NCBI RefSeq assembly: GCF_035222375.1
Contig: NC_085890.1
Coordinates: 1,426,001 to 1,490,000, forward strand
Reading direction: 5' to 3'
Length of the DNA: 64,000 nt
Source: Podospora pseudocomata
Taxonomy: Eukaryota; Ascomycota; Sordariomycetes; Sordariales; Podosporaceae
A program made the position numbers and the translations under genes. The notes beneath the pieces were generated by a model, which was not told where the DNA came from, searched no databases, and worked only from the letters and a program-made list of their open reading frames with translations. How positions within the stretch are numbered: the first letter of the stretch is position 1; every line of letters begins with the position of its first letter. Positions 1-11,262 of the stretch are shown here, one piece after another.

Positions 1-883
1 CCACTAGGGTCTTGTGCCCAGACCCAAACGCCTGCGCACAGAGGGTATCCAGACTCGTGGCCAGACCCTGGATAGGAGCGTAGCAGGTGATGTTTGCTGT
101 CATGGTAGCCAATGTCACTGCTCCCAACTCGACAGTTCCTAGTCTTGCAACAGCAAAGATGGACGTTACTGTCAAGGAGTACTGCAGCAAAAAGGTGACA
201 ATCAGTGATTTGGAATAACCAGCAATAGTTTTCGCCTCCCGCTGCCAGGTGGTGCGGATTTGTCCTGCCGCCACGGCAGCTTCCCATTGCTCGTTGAGAT
301 TTTCCGGGGCATCTGATGGATGACGAGAGGTGCTTCCCAGCAAGGGAGCCCGCTCATCCGGACCGATGATGATGCGAGGTGCTTCCTCATCACTGGACGG
401 AAGAGGGACCTTGGTGCTGAAGAGTCGTTTGTACAACCGGGAGAACTGGCCGGCGATGCCTTTTGGTGGTGGCTCATGGTGGTGTTTAGGCGGAATAATA
501 TGATTGTCCCTCAGCAAAGACCGTTCAGCATCACGGCTGCGGGCTCGCTCAGTGCGGGTGAGTAAGGCGGGATCATCATGTCCTAAGGGAAGAGCAAGAG
601 CTGGGCGGGTAGTCCCAAAGGCTATCCCGCTTGGCCGGCGGTACAGAGTTGGTCCTTGGGTGGCATCGTCTTCTCCATGGTCAGATCCGTCAACTACTTC
701 TGTGTCGACGGGTATGTCTTCGTCATCGGAGAAAGCTGCAAGGTCTCGTGCCAGGACTTCTTGGGCAAGAGGCGAAGTGGAGAGGAAGGAGTTTGCTAAG
801 GATGCGTGGCGGTCATGGTGGCTGCTAGGGATGGAAGATTCTTTTCTTGCTGGAATTGGCTGACTTCTTGGACTTGAAGGCAT
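1..883 (-). CDS. MATE-family multidrug/organic cation efflux transporter, 5' part
   Basis: The frame is open from an ATG at 883 (MPSSPRSQPIPARK) to the window edge, giving 294 residues of a gene that continues outside. Residues 1-200 are a hydrophilic, Ser/Asp-rich cytosolic tail typical of fungal MATE proteins. The first two membrane segments follow (KSLIVTFLLQYSLTVTS, then a Gly/Ala-rich helix), with the family signature SLDTLCAQAFGSGHK near the edge. MATE transporters are antiporters that export cations and drugs across the plasma or vacuolar membrane; yeast Erc1 is a relative with the same motif. No intron is seen in this part. It is divergently arranged with URB1 across about 1 kb. Family assignment is firm; the substrate is unknown. 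Confidence 0.92.
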   Translation of the reverse strand, partial: MPSSPRSQPIPARKESSIPSSHHDRHASLANSFLSTSPLAQEVLARDLAAFSDDEDIPVDTEVVDGSDHGEDDATQGPTLYRRPSGIAFGTTRPALALPLGHDDPALLTRTERARSRDAERSLLRDNHIIPPKHHHEPPPKGIAGQFSRLYKRLFSTKVPLPSSDEEAPRIIIGPDERAPLLGSTSRHPSDAPENLNEQWEAAVAAGQIRTTWQREAKTIAGYSKSLIVTFLLQYSLTVTSIFAVARLGTVELGAVTLATMTANITCYAPIQGLATSLDTLCAQAFGSGHKTLV

Positions 884-1904
884 TTTGATGACCTTTTTTA
901 CAGAAGTATTTTGTGTGTGTTGAAAGTGTTCAAGGTAAGTCCGCCACCGGAGAGAGCTTGACGGCTCGGCCTGTTCGGATGAGGCAAGCCGGACCGGACC
1001 CTGTATTGGTAAAAGACGGGACGATGAACCGAATGCGACGCAGAACCCAGAGAGTATTTTTTGACGTTGCAGGTTGAGGTGCAATGCAATGCAATGCACG
1101 ACGTTCGGTTTATCGAAGAGGTTTTCAAGGCAAGTGCATGAGAGTGAAGGTGAGAAGTCATGAGTCAACTCGAGGAGGGAGGTCCCCCTCTCTTGTGTAG
1201 GAACTGGCTGGGCCCTTGGAGGGGTGTGACTGCACAGCACCCTGGCAAAGGTTTAGGTAAAGATTGACCGTTGTTTCGGAACCCGTACATAGAGAGGATT
1301 AGTGCATGCTGCCGATAACCGGCATTGCTATGAAGCATCATCGTACCTCCCCCGCTTCGAGAGGTAGGTGAGAAAAGTGGTTGGTGGCTGGGCCATTGAT
1401 TGTGGAGGACCGAAGGTGCGAATCGTAGAAAGAAGATCTCACAGATGCGGTCATCCAAGCTGTCGTGCGAGGCCCCTGCAGGTCGTTGAGCTGATTGTTC
1501 AGAAACTTGGGTTCGTGGCACGATACGGGTTAGGGTTGTGGAGCAGAGTCGTTCTGAATAGTTCGCTTAGTTCTGTCCGCGTATGAAGCCAAGTAGAAAA
1601 CCAAGATATCGAGTGAGAAACATATCAGATTAGGTATCTTTGAGCTTCATCGAGTAATTTAATTGTGTGTACTTTTAAGTTAGTTGGGTAGTTGGCTTCC
1701 TATCAATAGCATGGGGAACAGAAAGCTTGGTCTTATCTGACTGAAGCTAGTGATCTTATCGCCCGGCTAGTTCACGATTGGAAAGCGGTGACTTGGTGCA
1801 GAATAGTGAATTTCCCAGAAAGTTACCCAAGCAACGCTGTTTTGCGACAGCATACCCGAATTCTTGTCGCATAGTTCATTCGACATTGGATTCGTTTGCG
1901 CAGA
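884..1904. promoter_or_regulatory. Divergent intergenic region, MATE transporter / URB1
   Basis: About 1 kb lies between two outward-facing start codons, so it should hold both promoters and leaders. A short direct repeat of GCAAT occurs near 1082-1098. I see no convincing coding sequence on either strand. Confidence 0.5.
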
Positions 1905-4900
1905 ATGGGGAAACGGTTCTCTTATGGCGGCGATGCTGCCGGTGGTCCGAGAAAAAGAGCCAAGGTGGTTCATGAAGCACCGACGTCCGAGGAAGTCCAC
2001 GCCAGCAGACAGTTGAGGCAACTCCTGGTATTCGACCAGGACCCAGCGCGGTCAAGACATGGTTTGTACCTTCCGTTTCCAGTGTTGGCAGGTCAATTGT
2101 GCGGCTAACTTGAAATCCCAGGTCTTCAATCGCTCAAACTCTACCTTGACGAACTCCTCAGCACAGATGGCGGCATAAAGAGCGAACGCGCCAAAATTCT
2201 CCGAGATTATTTGGATTCAGAGAAACCCGCCGAAGATGGGGAGAACCCGGTCTATCTGCCAGATATTATGCACACATGGAGTCATGCCGGTCAAACCAAC
2301 AACGACAATCTCATGTCCGCTGTTCCCGTGGTGCTCGTCCTGCTCCTGAGGCTGCTCTCCCAGTCGCTTGAGACCGTCCCATACGGGCTTGGAATTTGCA
2401 GAACACTGTTGATCAAAGAATTTCAACAGCTGATCAGTCGGAATTTAACCGCTGACAAGGGGAAATCCTTTGTCATCTCTCCCACACTTCGCTTGTTGAG
2501 GGAGGCGGTCAGCTTTGATGGAGGGGCGATTGCGAGACCCTTTTTCAGGGCGAGGGCGACCATGTTGAAATCATTGGCCCGCAATATGGGTATCGTCCAC
2601 ATGGGAGAGGACAAGGAAGACACCAAGCGACCTTCGGCTCGCACTAATGCTATTCAATTCTTTCTCGCCGCAATCAAATACCTTCACCCAGAGGCGAAGA
2701 AGGAATTGCTCTCCCAAAGAGACATCGTCTCTGCGCTAACCAGGGACGTCAAGCAGGATCCTCCATATATGCTCAAGGAGCTACTCGTTGGGCTGAAAAA
2801 TCACATTATTATGGACGACAAGGTTCCCCGCGAGGCCAAGTCAAACCTGCTCAACACCTCGACCCTTGTTCGATTATCGGCGCTTTACCAGTATCGCCTC
2901 GATTCCCCAGCCGAAGACGAGCCCTCGATAGCTGATATGGCCCACGAACTATTATTAGCTGTGTGCACAAACCCAGCTTGTGGCGTCTTGAGACAGGACG
3001 CTGGATTCTACCCCCGGGAGATAGACCCAAACACGACAATACCAAGGGCGGAGCTCGACGACTTGGGCCTGGAAGCGGTTGCGTGGATGAACAAGTTCAA
3101 GACGGAAGTGCCTATTCGAAACTTCACGCTCTCGAACTTTCTACCAAATCTGCGCCCTTGGTCAAGCGTCAAACAAAGTCAACTCATCACCTCTATCTTC
3201 AAGGTGGCACCGGAACTAGTGGCCAACTACTTCATCAACAACAAATCTTTCACCTTTGAACCGAAGCTTTCTGCCACATGGATTGGTTACGCGGCGTTTT
3301 TGTTCAATACCGTCATTCTCCCAATACCAGAGAATCTGTGCCGCGGTCCAAACGTCCCCGAGCTGCCCCCACCTACGTCAATTGTTCTTGACAACGTCCT
3401 CCCGCTTCCTCTGAGCCAAAAGGCCCTCGTCCGCTGCCTAGAACACAAATCAAATATGATCAAGTTCTTTGCCACGAGGATCCTGGTAGTGGCCATAGAG
3501 AAACTTGATGCTGTCATCACAATCTACCAGGACCCTTCTCACACCAATAAGTCGATATGGAACGAAGCCGCTCGAAGGCTGGTGGACGAGTTTTGCCAGC
3601 GCGCCCCTGGCATTCGCAATATGATTACTGCATGCCAAAAAATCCCCACAGAGGATCTACTCCACCGCGAAGCGGCAAGTCGGCTGCTACGTCTATGCTA
3701 TGAGGTGCTGCCTCAAGCTACGCTGAGTGCCAAATTGGATGTTTCCGCCCATCTAGACGCTGTTCTGGGCCGCATCTCCAACCAAGAACTGGAGGATCCG
3801 CGTGACTTTGCCCTCGGGCTGAAAGAACTTGAAAGTCTTCTGGCTATTGCTGGGTACTCTCCTGGCATGCGGTGGTTCGGGGCTTCGAAAGCAACCACTT
3901 TGTCACCTTTCACTCAGTTGCTGAAGATCTGCGTCGAGGCCCCAAAGGGTGTTTCGCTGGAGGCGATGAAGCAGGTTTTGAACTTTGTGGCCGTCGAACA
4001 ACAGCTCGTTCCAGGTCATGCCGGACACCCTGGCTTGCTTCCGTTGATTGAAGCTCTTCAGTCCTCTTCCAAGTACGCCTCTCAGGCATGGCCGTTCTTG
4101 GATAACTGCTTAACGCAATGCGCCATCAAATCGGTGAAGTATGTCGAAATGCTGCAAGATATTGCACAAGAGACTGCCGAGTCCACTAGTCAAAACATCG
4201 ATGAGCCACTCGTGAGCCCCATCATTCTTGCTATCCGGGACCAACTTCCCCACGCATCTAAGAATGGAGGGGAAGAGGTGCTCAAGGCTCTTGGCCGAAT
4301 TTTGCCTAGCTATCTGGGGCTGTCAGTCACTGTTGGTGAGAGCAGACCGATACTTAGCTCGATCTTTTCCAAGATGGTGAGTGACCTCCCAGATCCCAAG
4401 GGCAAGCTTGCCAAGGCAGGCGTTCCTGAGACGCTTGAATTTCAGCACAATTCTTGGTCATCTTCGAAACCAAAATCCGAGAAGAAGGCAGTGGATACAC
4501 AGGATGCGGCCACACTCGAAACGAACATCGATCAAGAAACCTTGGAGGGCATGCTGCATGTCCCCGATAGTTTGGAAGCAGAACACTCAGCTTTGATGAA
4601 GTGGGCAAACAAGACAGCAGATGAACTTGTCGACGAAGGTTATGCGACCTCCTTGATTGCATTGCTGGCATCTGAACATGCCAGTATCCGTAAAGAGGCG
4701 CTTGTCAGTATTCTCAAGGTGGCAGACAAGATCAAACAATCACAGTATGAAGAGAAGGAGCAAGTTTGGCTGCTTTTGTCTGAACTCGCGGAAACGGCCA
4801 AAGACAATATCAACAACGGACCTCTGCCCAGCACAATAGTCGCGTTTGCCAGCCACGCCTTGCATATCGTACGCGACCCGCTCCATGGCCTTTACCCCAA

Positions 4901-5369
4901 GGTCAACATTTTTTTGACTCGAGGACCATACTGGAGTCTGGACAAGCTGCCTCTGGTGGATGAGATACTGACCGAGGAGCCCAACGTCGGCGATGCCTTT
5001 TATACCCAGATAAGTTGGCTGTTGACGTACCTCATCGACGGGTTACGTTCAGCTTCTGACCTGGAGCTCTACCACAAAAAGCGTAGCCGGGGACCAATCT
5101 TGGAGAGAATCCTTGCTCTGGCGGTCAACCCATACATGAGGCTACCACTACGCACCCAGGTGTTGAGATTACTCTACCGGGCTAGTAGTATCGAGGGTGG
5201 CAGTACTACGCTCACGACGAGATTCAGCGTGATGAACTGGTTGGAGGAACGACGGTCCGCGTGCGCTGATTCCAGTGAAGCTGCAGTCTATGATGGCCTG
5301 CGTAGGAGGATATGGGAGACGTGTGACCAGCAAAGGGTTACAGAATGGAGTAAGAACGGGCTGCCTTGA
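1905..5369 (+). CDS. URB1: Nucleolar pre-ribosomal-associated protein 1 (Npa1/Urb1)
   Basis: Two exons, 1905-2061 and 2122-5369, encode 1134 residues. The 60-bp intron has a weak GTTTGT donor, a CTAAC branch sequence and a CCCAG acceptor. The split codon gives an uninterrupted reading (RSRH-GLQSLKLYLDELL). Urb1/Npa1 acts in the nucleolus in early 60S (pre-27S) particle assembly. Support comes from the N-terminal alpha-helical repeat region (LLLRLLSQSLETVPYG, FISPTLRLLREAV-like) and the conserved tail around residues 1012-1110 (WLLTYLIDGLRSASDLELYH, then PYMRLPLRTQVLRLLYRAS). The start at 1905 is the first ATG in frame and is followed by a basic KRF/PRKRAK stretch that could serve nuclear targeting. 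The protein is shorter than yeast Urb1 (about 1760 residues). It is nearly all helix with no catalytic motif. Confidence 0.92.
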
Positions 5370-6480
5370 GCATTTAATTGTATAATTGTAGAGCATGTAC
5401 GAGACAATACCAAGATACCAAGTCGTTTTGAAGATTATCAGCGGAAGCTCGAGTACTGTTCTCAAAGGAAGTTGGGGGCCTGTGATTTGTTGAATGAAAG
5501 GGTTGTGGCTGCCTTGACAGCTGCAGCAAGGAGTTCCCGTCTTGGGGACACAAGGACTCCCCCACATTTGCATCATGGTCCCTTTGATGCCTTGCGCGGG
5601 AGCTGAAATTGTTGGGCTAGGAATTGATATGACCAGGTGAATGGCCTTGTGAAAGACATGATTGGTGAGGCAAGTCTACTGCAAGAGAAAGCGAAAGGCA
5701 GCTCTTATCGATAAGGATACCTCGCCAGTGAGTTGTTTGATTCAGGCTTCGAAACAAGAGACAACGACCCCGCCACCTGCTCCCCAGCAACTACTTCCAT
5801 CTCTGCCATTGCATTGCACCGAAAAATCAAACCCTGCGGACAACGGCGGAGTGTGAGTTGAATATCCACATCTACACGTAGTCGGTAGCACTGTCCACCG
5901 GGCCACTGCTTGTCGCACCGCCACTGCCCGTTCTACCGTACCTAGTGCCCAAAAGCCAGTCGCCTGAGACCCTCTTTCCTTCCAGAACGAACCCCGTTTA
6001 TCACTGATTTGCTCGACCGCACACCCACACCCACACCTCACCCACACCACACCGCAGCACACACCCGCAAACAAGAATCTAAGAGCCCAAAATCACCGCG
6101 CTTCCACCGACCGTCCTACCTCGACATCACGTCCAATCCCCCATCCGCCGAACCTCGAGCAACAAGTTCCCTTCCCATCGCCCCGTAGACCTGCCTTTTC
6201 TGCACCGCTCCACACCTTGTCACCTCGCCCGCAATTCACCTGCCAACACAGCCGACTCCTGATCAGTCTCGGGTGCTGGGATAACCTCCTCCGGTGAGGA
6301 CCGCCATCAATCACTGCGCTGCCATCAATCGAGCGCTTGGTTTCACATTCGATAACTCTCGAGCCTCTATATTCTAACCAAACAAGCGTCAGCCAAATAC
6401 TCCTCTGCGGACGTCTGGTCGACATCATTCGGCCACGCCCGCCACAATCTCCATAGAAAGGAGCGCCCAACGACCCTTTC
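5370..6480. other. Intergenic: URB1 3' end and long leader of the eIF4E-binding protein gene
   Basis: No gene is seen. From about 5870 to 6480 the plus strand is C/A-rich, with CACACCC runs near 6015-6075 and few G runs. This is typical of a fungal promoter and 5' leader for the downstream gene. Confidence 0.5.
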
Positions 6481-6495
6481 ATGGTTGCTGCTTAA
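6481..6495 (+). promoter_or_regulatory. Minimal upstream ORF (Met-Val-Ala-Ala-stop) before the eIF4E-binding gene
   Basis: ATG GTT GCT GCT TAA ends 10 nt before the main ATG at 6506. Its Kozak context is poor (T at -3, G at +4). If the leader includes it, ribosomes must leak past it or reinitiate over a very short distance. Confidence 0.5.
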
Positions 6496-6505
6496 TTTAA
6501 CCACG

Positions 6506-9249
6506 ATGGCTCAAAGATACTCTTACACCGAGGAGCACCTCCTCTTCTTGCGCCAATCTCCGCTATGTGTCAAGCCACCGGGCCTTCCACCCGCTGAAGA
6601 GTGGATGGGGTATGCGACGAAGGCCCAATTTCAGATCATACATACAGGTTTGGCTAACCCCTCTATTTTCTCCAGGCCACCTCCCGAAACATTCCGCAAT
6701 CAGCCTGGAAAGGTCAACGATGCTCGCAAAGGCGGCGACAGTCTGTTGCTGGGCCAGGAAAACCGGCGTCCGACGTTGGATCGCAATGCTAGCCGAACTT
6801 CAGGATGTATGGATTACCCCTTCCCCCCCCCCAAAACTGCGTTGGAGAGAGTGCATGGCGCCCAACATAGCCCAACAATTCATCACCAATCTTTGCTAAT
6901 TCGACAAAAATAGTTGCTGATGACTTGATTCTCGGCCCCCCGCGCAATGCCTTCGCATCTGCAACCGCAATCCGCGGCGCCCGGAGCGGCGATGCGGATA
7001 AAGGATCGAAGGATCTAGACAGACCGGACCGAACCGATCGCTTCAACTTCCGTAATCGTACCAACGACGCGGACTCAACCGGTGACCGACTCGGTCGGGA
7101 TAATCATAATCGAGACGGCAAAGATGGCCGGAACAACAATGGTTTCCGGCGACGTGGAGACCAGGACCAGGATACCGAGGGCTGGAGTACCGTGAAGCCT
7201 CGCAAGAGCTTCGGCGCCGAAGGAGCCGAACGCTTTCAGGGACGTATGGGTGGCGCTGGTACCGACCGCTTCCCAGCTCGCGACGACCGCCGGACTAGGG
7301 ACCGTGAAGACCAGGATGGTGGAAACCGCCGTACCTTCCGCCCACGTGATCAAGAAGACGAGGACCCCGAAACACCACGGAGGAATGGGCTCACCAGAGG
7401 CAAGACCGACCCATGGTTCAGCAAGGACAGCGGGACCGCCACTGCCACCGAGGCCTCGACAGGACAGAAGCATATCGAAAGAAAGAGCTGGAGAGACCGT
7501 GCCCCTCCAGAGGAAAGGCCTGCGGAAAGACACAATGACCGCCAGGACAGAAACTTTGAAAGGCGCTGGGATCGCCAGCAGAAGGTTGAGAACGACCCGG
7601 AGTGGATGGCCGAGCCTGCGGAAGAACCTTCTCAGGGCCGCACCGCGGACGATTTCCGCAAGTTCATGGAAGCTATGAAGAGCGGACCCAAGTCGGATGA
7701 GAAGCCCGCTTCGATAGCTCTTGACAAACCTTCAACTGACTCCTTTTTCGAACTGGAGCCCAAGGTGCTCTCAGCACCCGCAGTCGAGAATAGACCCGAT
7801 AAGTTTTTTGAGGCTTTTGGAGGTACAGGCCTTGATGCAGGCACGCCCGCTGCCGAAGCCAAGGACGCGGCCAGGCCCAAGGGAGCGAAGCCATCACGGT
7901 TCTTGTCATTCCTGGCGCAGCAGGAAAATGGCCAGCCCAAAGCTGAACCACCCACCCCGGCACCAGCCGCATCTGCTGGCGATGGGAAACCGCCATCGGG
8001 CGAGGCCGACAAGCTTGCTTTCCAGCAGCTTATAGAGAAGCTCCATAGCAGTCGTCTGGGAGGCTCAGGCAGCCCTACCCCAAATGGACCTCCACCCCCT
8101 GGCCCTCCCCGAGATGCCCCTGGAGGACTGTATAATTTGATGCCACAGAAGAGCAATGTGGCATCTCCAGAGCCATTTCAACAGTACGGAAATGACAGGC
8201 GTGATGATCCCCGCTTCCGTCCTCCACCACAGCCGTCTCCTTATGAGATGATGACATCTCGCATGGGTCTGCCGGGTCCATCTCATTCCCCGCCAGTCAG
8301 TCGGCCGGAGCATGCCTTACAGGAACTCCTTTCTCAGCGCCAGAGTCAATCCAATCCTCGCGGGCCTCAAACACCTGGCGTGGTCAATGAAAATACGGAA
8401 TTCTTGATGCACCTTATGCAGGGCCACCGGCGCGTTGAACCAATGAGGCCTGAGCAACGGCAGCCAGATCAGCATTTGCCCGAACAGCTCCTCGCCCGTA
8501 TGCAACAACAGCAGCAATCCAGCAAGCAGGGGCCTCTTCCCGGAATGCCAGACCGTGAGCATCTTGAATACCAGCGTGAGAGAAGCGCGTCCCAGCGTCA
8601 GCAGCAACAACTTCGTGGACAGCCGGGACCACAAGGCTTCATGGATGAGAGTCAATTCCACCCCGGAGATATGAATGCCCGCCCTCCGCAACAGCCGACA
8701 CAGATCCTGCAGCGGCCGATGCCTCCTCCTGGCTTGGATCACCAAATGCATCCTTTCCATATGGGTGGCCCCTCGGGCGGTGCGGGCCCGGCGCCTCAGA
8801 TGCAGCCACAACGGCCAATGATCCCACCTCCCGGGCTGCTCAACAGCGGTCCTCGGAATGCCAATGTCGGGCCCATGCCCGGAATGCAGTTCCCACCAAA
8901 CTTCCCGCCCCCACATGGACCCCCAGGTCCCAGCAACTTCCCATCTGTACCGCTACCTCCACACATTGGCGGCCCCCCTCCTGGACCCCCTGAGGGCATG
9001 GCAGGACCTCCAAGGCAGATGCAACCGCCTCCGGGCTTCTTTGGCGGACCCCCGCCCCCGGGCTTCATGGGACCTCTCGGTATGGGATTCCCAGGCGGTC
9101 CCGGCGTGCCGGGCGGACCGGGCGGACCAGGCCCTGATGGTCTGGGGCCAAATGTAATGGGCTATGGCGGGCTTCCCAGTCCCTTTGATAGGATGGAGCG
9201 GATGGACAGAAGGGGCATGATGCCTCCTCCGGGAAACTTCCGCGGCTAG
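6506..9249 (+). CDS. eIF4E-binding, proline/RGG-rich translational regulator (4E-T/Eap1-like)
   Basis: Three exons, 6506-6609, 6676-6806 and 6914-9249, encode 856 residues; both introns are 66-107 bp and all junctions keep frame. Residues 7-13 (YTEEHLL) match the canonical eIF4E-binding motif Y-x4-L-hydrophobic, at the extreme N-terminus and followed by SPLCVKPPGLPP as in 4E-T-like proteins. An Arg/Asp/Asn-rich region follows with the block EGWSTVKPRKSFG, then a Gln-rich stretch. Residues from about 600 to the end are Pro/Gly/Met-rich and low in complexity. Such proteins bind the cap-binding factor and repress or store mRNA, often in P-bodies. The family assignment rests on the motif and layout, so function is inferred. 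Two oddities: a four-codon uORF just upstream, and an open, protein-like extension in the same frame after the UAG stop. Confidence 0.75.
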
Positions 9250-9378
9250 AGGAATGACCGTGAAGGAAATCCGGACCAGCGTGTGCAAATGGCCTTGGAG
9301 CATATTATGCAGGTGCGGGAACACGAGGAACGAGTTCGTGAAGAGCACAAAAGGGAACATGGGCGGCCTCATCTTTAG
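9250..9378 (+). other. In-frame 42-codon extension after the UAG stop of the eIF4E-binding gene
   Basis: The frame directly after the TAG at 9247-9249 stays open for 42 codons to the next TAG at 9376-9378. It encodes a hydrophilic, helix-like sequence (QRVQMALEHIMQVREHEERV, then Arg/Glu/Lys/His-rich). This could be read-through, a recent nonsense change, a sequence error or chance. A second frame is also open here, so openness alone proves little. Confidence 0.4.
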
Positions 9379-10272
9379 CAAGCCTTCCGAGGCTCTAAAA
9401 CAACGGAGGTTAGCCTGAAGAAAGCAGAGACAGTTAGGGGCGTTAGATGACGATGTCACGAATTGGAAGGAGGTGACGCGTATCCTGACCGCCCACGTCT
9501 ACAAGCGTGCTGCCTACCTCCACGAACAGCTGGCGACTGGTATAAGATGGGTTCTCTTTTAATTGTGTACGGGCATGGCCTACTCCCAAGAAAAGCGGGC
9601 AATTTTGGAACAGCGGACGGTGGTGGTGGCATAGTTCTTAAGAAAAAGGTTTTGTCGATAATGGCATAAAATCAGGGGTAGGGACGGAAGGAGTGTCTGG
9701 TGGTGATTTTACCTAGGCAAGGAATGAGATGATAGGAGTATGGGACAGAGGTTGGTGAACGATTAACCACTGATCTGTGGTGATTTTTAGGCCTCTTTTC
9801 TTTCTTTGTGAAGTCTAGTACTACTACGTTTTCTGTTTGGTGTGGATGTTGTCTGAACGGTGTGCTGTGTGGTTTAGCAGTATGTAGTAGTTGTTTGATT
9901 GGTACCTCCTACTTTGAGATAGCGCGAGGCTAAGGGAAGCGAGGGGGGGTTGAAAGTGTAGGGTTATGTTTTCTGTGAGGGGGTTTAAAAGGTGAAGGGC
10001 GAGCAAGGAGGAGCGTTGAAATGATGAACTAGCAGCGTTGCTGTTGTGACTTGTGTTGCTGAGGGGGGAATCAAGCGAATAATGAAGATGAAAAAGAATT
10101 TATAGTGAGCCGGGGAGCATTGTGAAATCTTTGTGGCATAGTAATATGGAACCTGTGTTGTTGCTTTTTCCAAGATGGCACTTTTATAAAGAAGACTACA
10201 AAATGAAGCGAGAAGTACAAAAGAGAAGTGTGCTGTTGTGAGGAAACAGCAGCATGGAAAAAGATATGGTTT
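9379..10272. other. Intergenic, no gene seen
   Basis: This holds the probable 3' UTR of the eIF4E-binding gene and G/T-rich spacer up to the tRNA gene. Short ORFs here have no protein-like character. Confidence 0.4.
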
Positions 10273-10346
10273 TGATTTCGTCCAGGCTCGAACTGGAGAC
10301 CTTCAGTGTGTTAGACTGACGTGATAACCAACTACACCACGAAACC
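10273..10346 (-). tRNA. tRNA-Val (anticodon AAC)
   Basis: The minus strand folds as a full cloverleaf. The acceptor stem GGTTTCG pairs with CGAAATC (one G-T pair). The D arm is GTGT..TCAC. The anticodon stem TCAGT/ACTGA encloses the loop CTAACAC, giving anticodon AAC. The T arm TCCAG-TTCGAGC-CTGGA carries the B-box GTTCGA-type sequence. The discriminator base is A and there is no intron. It reads valine codons (GUU, and GUC/GUA through A34 to inosine, as usual for this isoacceptor). Confidence 0.94.
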
Positions 10347-11262
10347 ATAGGTTGTTGTCAGAAAAAAGCAGTGGAAGATTAGTACATGTGGAGAAGGTTG
10401 CGGTGGGGGCGTGATGGGTGGAGAAAAGTGGGAGGCGATGAGACGATGGATAAAGAAATCCGGGGATGTTCGTGGGAGGTGTTTGAAGAGGTAGCCTTGG
10501 GCTGTTGGAAAGATTCAAGTCCAGAGAGAAGGTGCTGGTCTCTTTTGGGTGGCTATTGGGCACCTTGAGGGTCTTGCCGTTGATGAGGCAAGCGGCAAAG
10601 CGGCAAATGACCTGTGGCACCATGGAGCTCTTCACTCAAGACGCCGTCTCAAATGTGATCACGATGCAGTCAACTGCAATAAACATCATGCCATGGGAGA
10701 ATTGAACAAGTCAAAGAAATAGAAATCCCCAGAATCCCCAGCTCGGGATGGCGGAAAGGCGTGTAAGTGGCCGGCCGGTCTCGGCAATTGGGCCCCCGGC
10801 CCAAGCAATCGCCAATCAGTGAGCTGGTCCCGCGCCTGGGCGACATCGCGCCTGTTGCCTCGGCATGTGCTTGCTGGGTTCGCCGACACCAACCACTCGC
10901 AATCGACTTGTCGAACGCCTCTGCTTTCTCTGCGGTTCTACGACTGCAACATTAAAGAACCAGGGCAAGTTTCTGGTATATTTTCAACAAACCTCTCCGC
11001 TGCAGTGTTTAACTGTCGGGCTTTGAGTAGCAGATGGTGATAGTAACGTCATCAATCGTCGATTCAACGCATCACTAAAGAAACAAATAACATCCATTGA
11101 CCTAGCAACCCAAACGACAAAGACATTGAATAAACGTTTATTTCCAACGAACCCGATTCAGTATAATACCTCCTTTCACACGCCGCGATTTTCGAACCAA
11201 CAACCTCTTCTCTACCGATAAACAACAACAAAACCTTACCGGGCTCCCATCAACAACAAACC
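10347..11262. other. Intergenic: tRNA to peroxisomal Lon promoter
   Basis: No supported gene. The last 250 bp before 11263 are A/C-rich with CAACAACAAAACC-type leader sequence, fitting the Lon 5' UTR. Confidence 0.4.
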
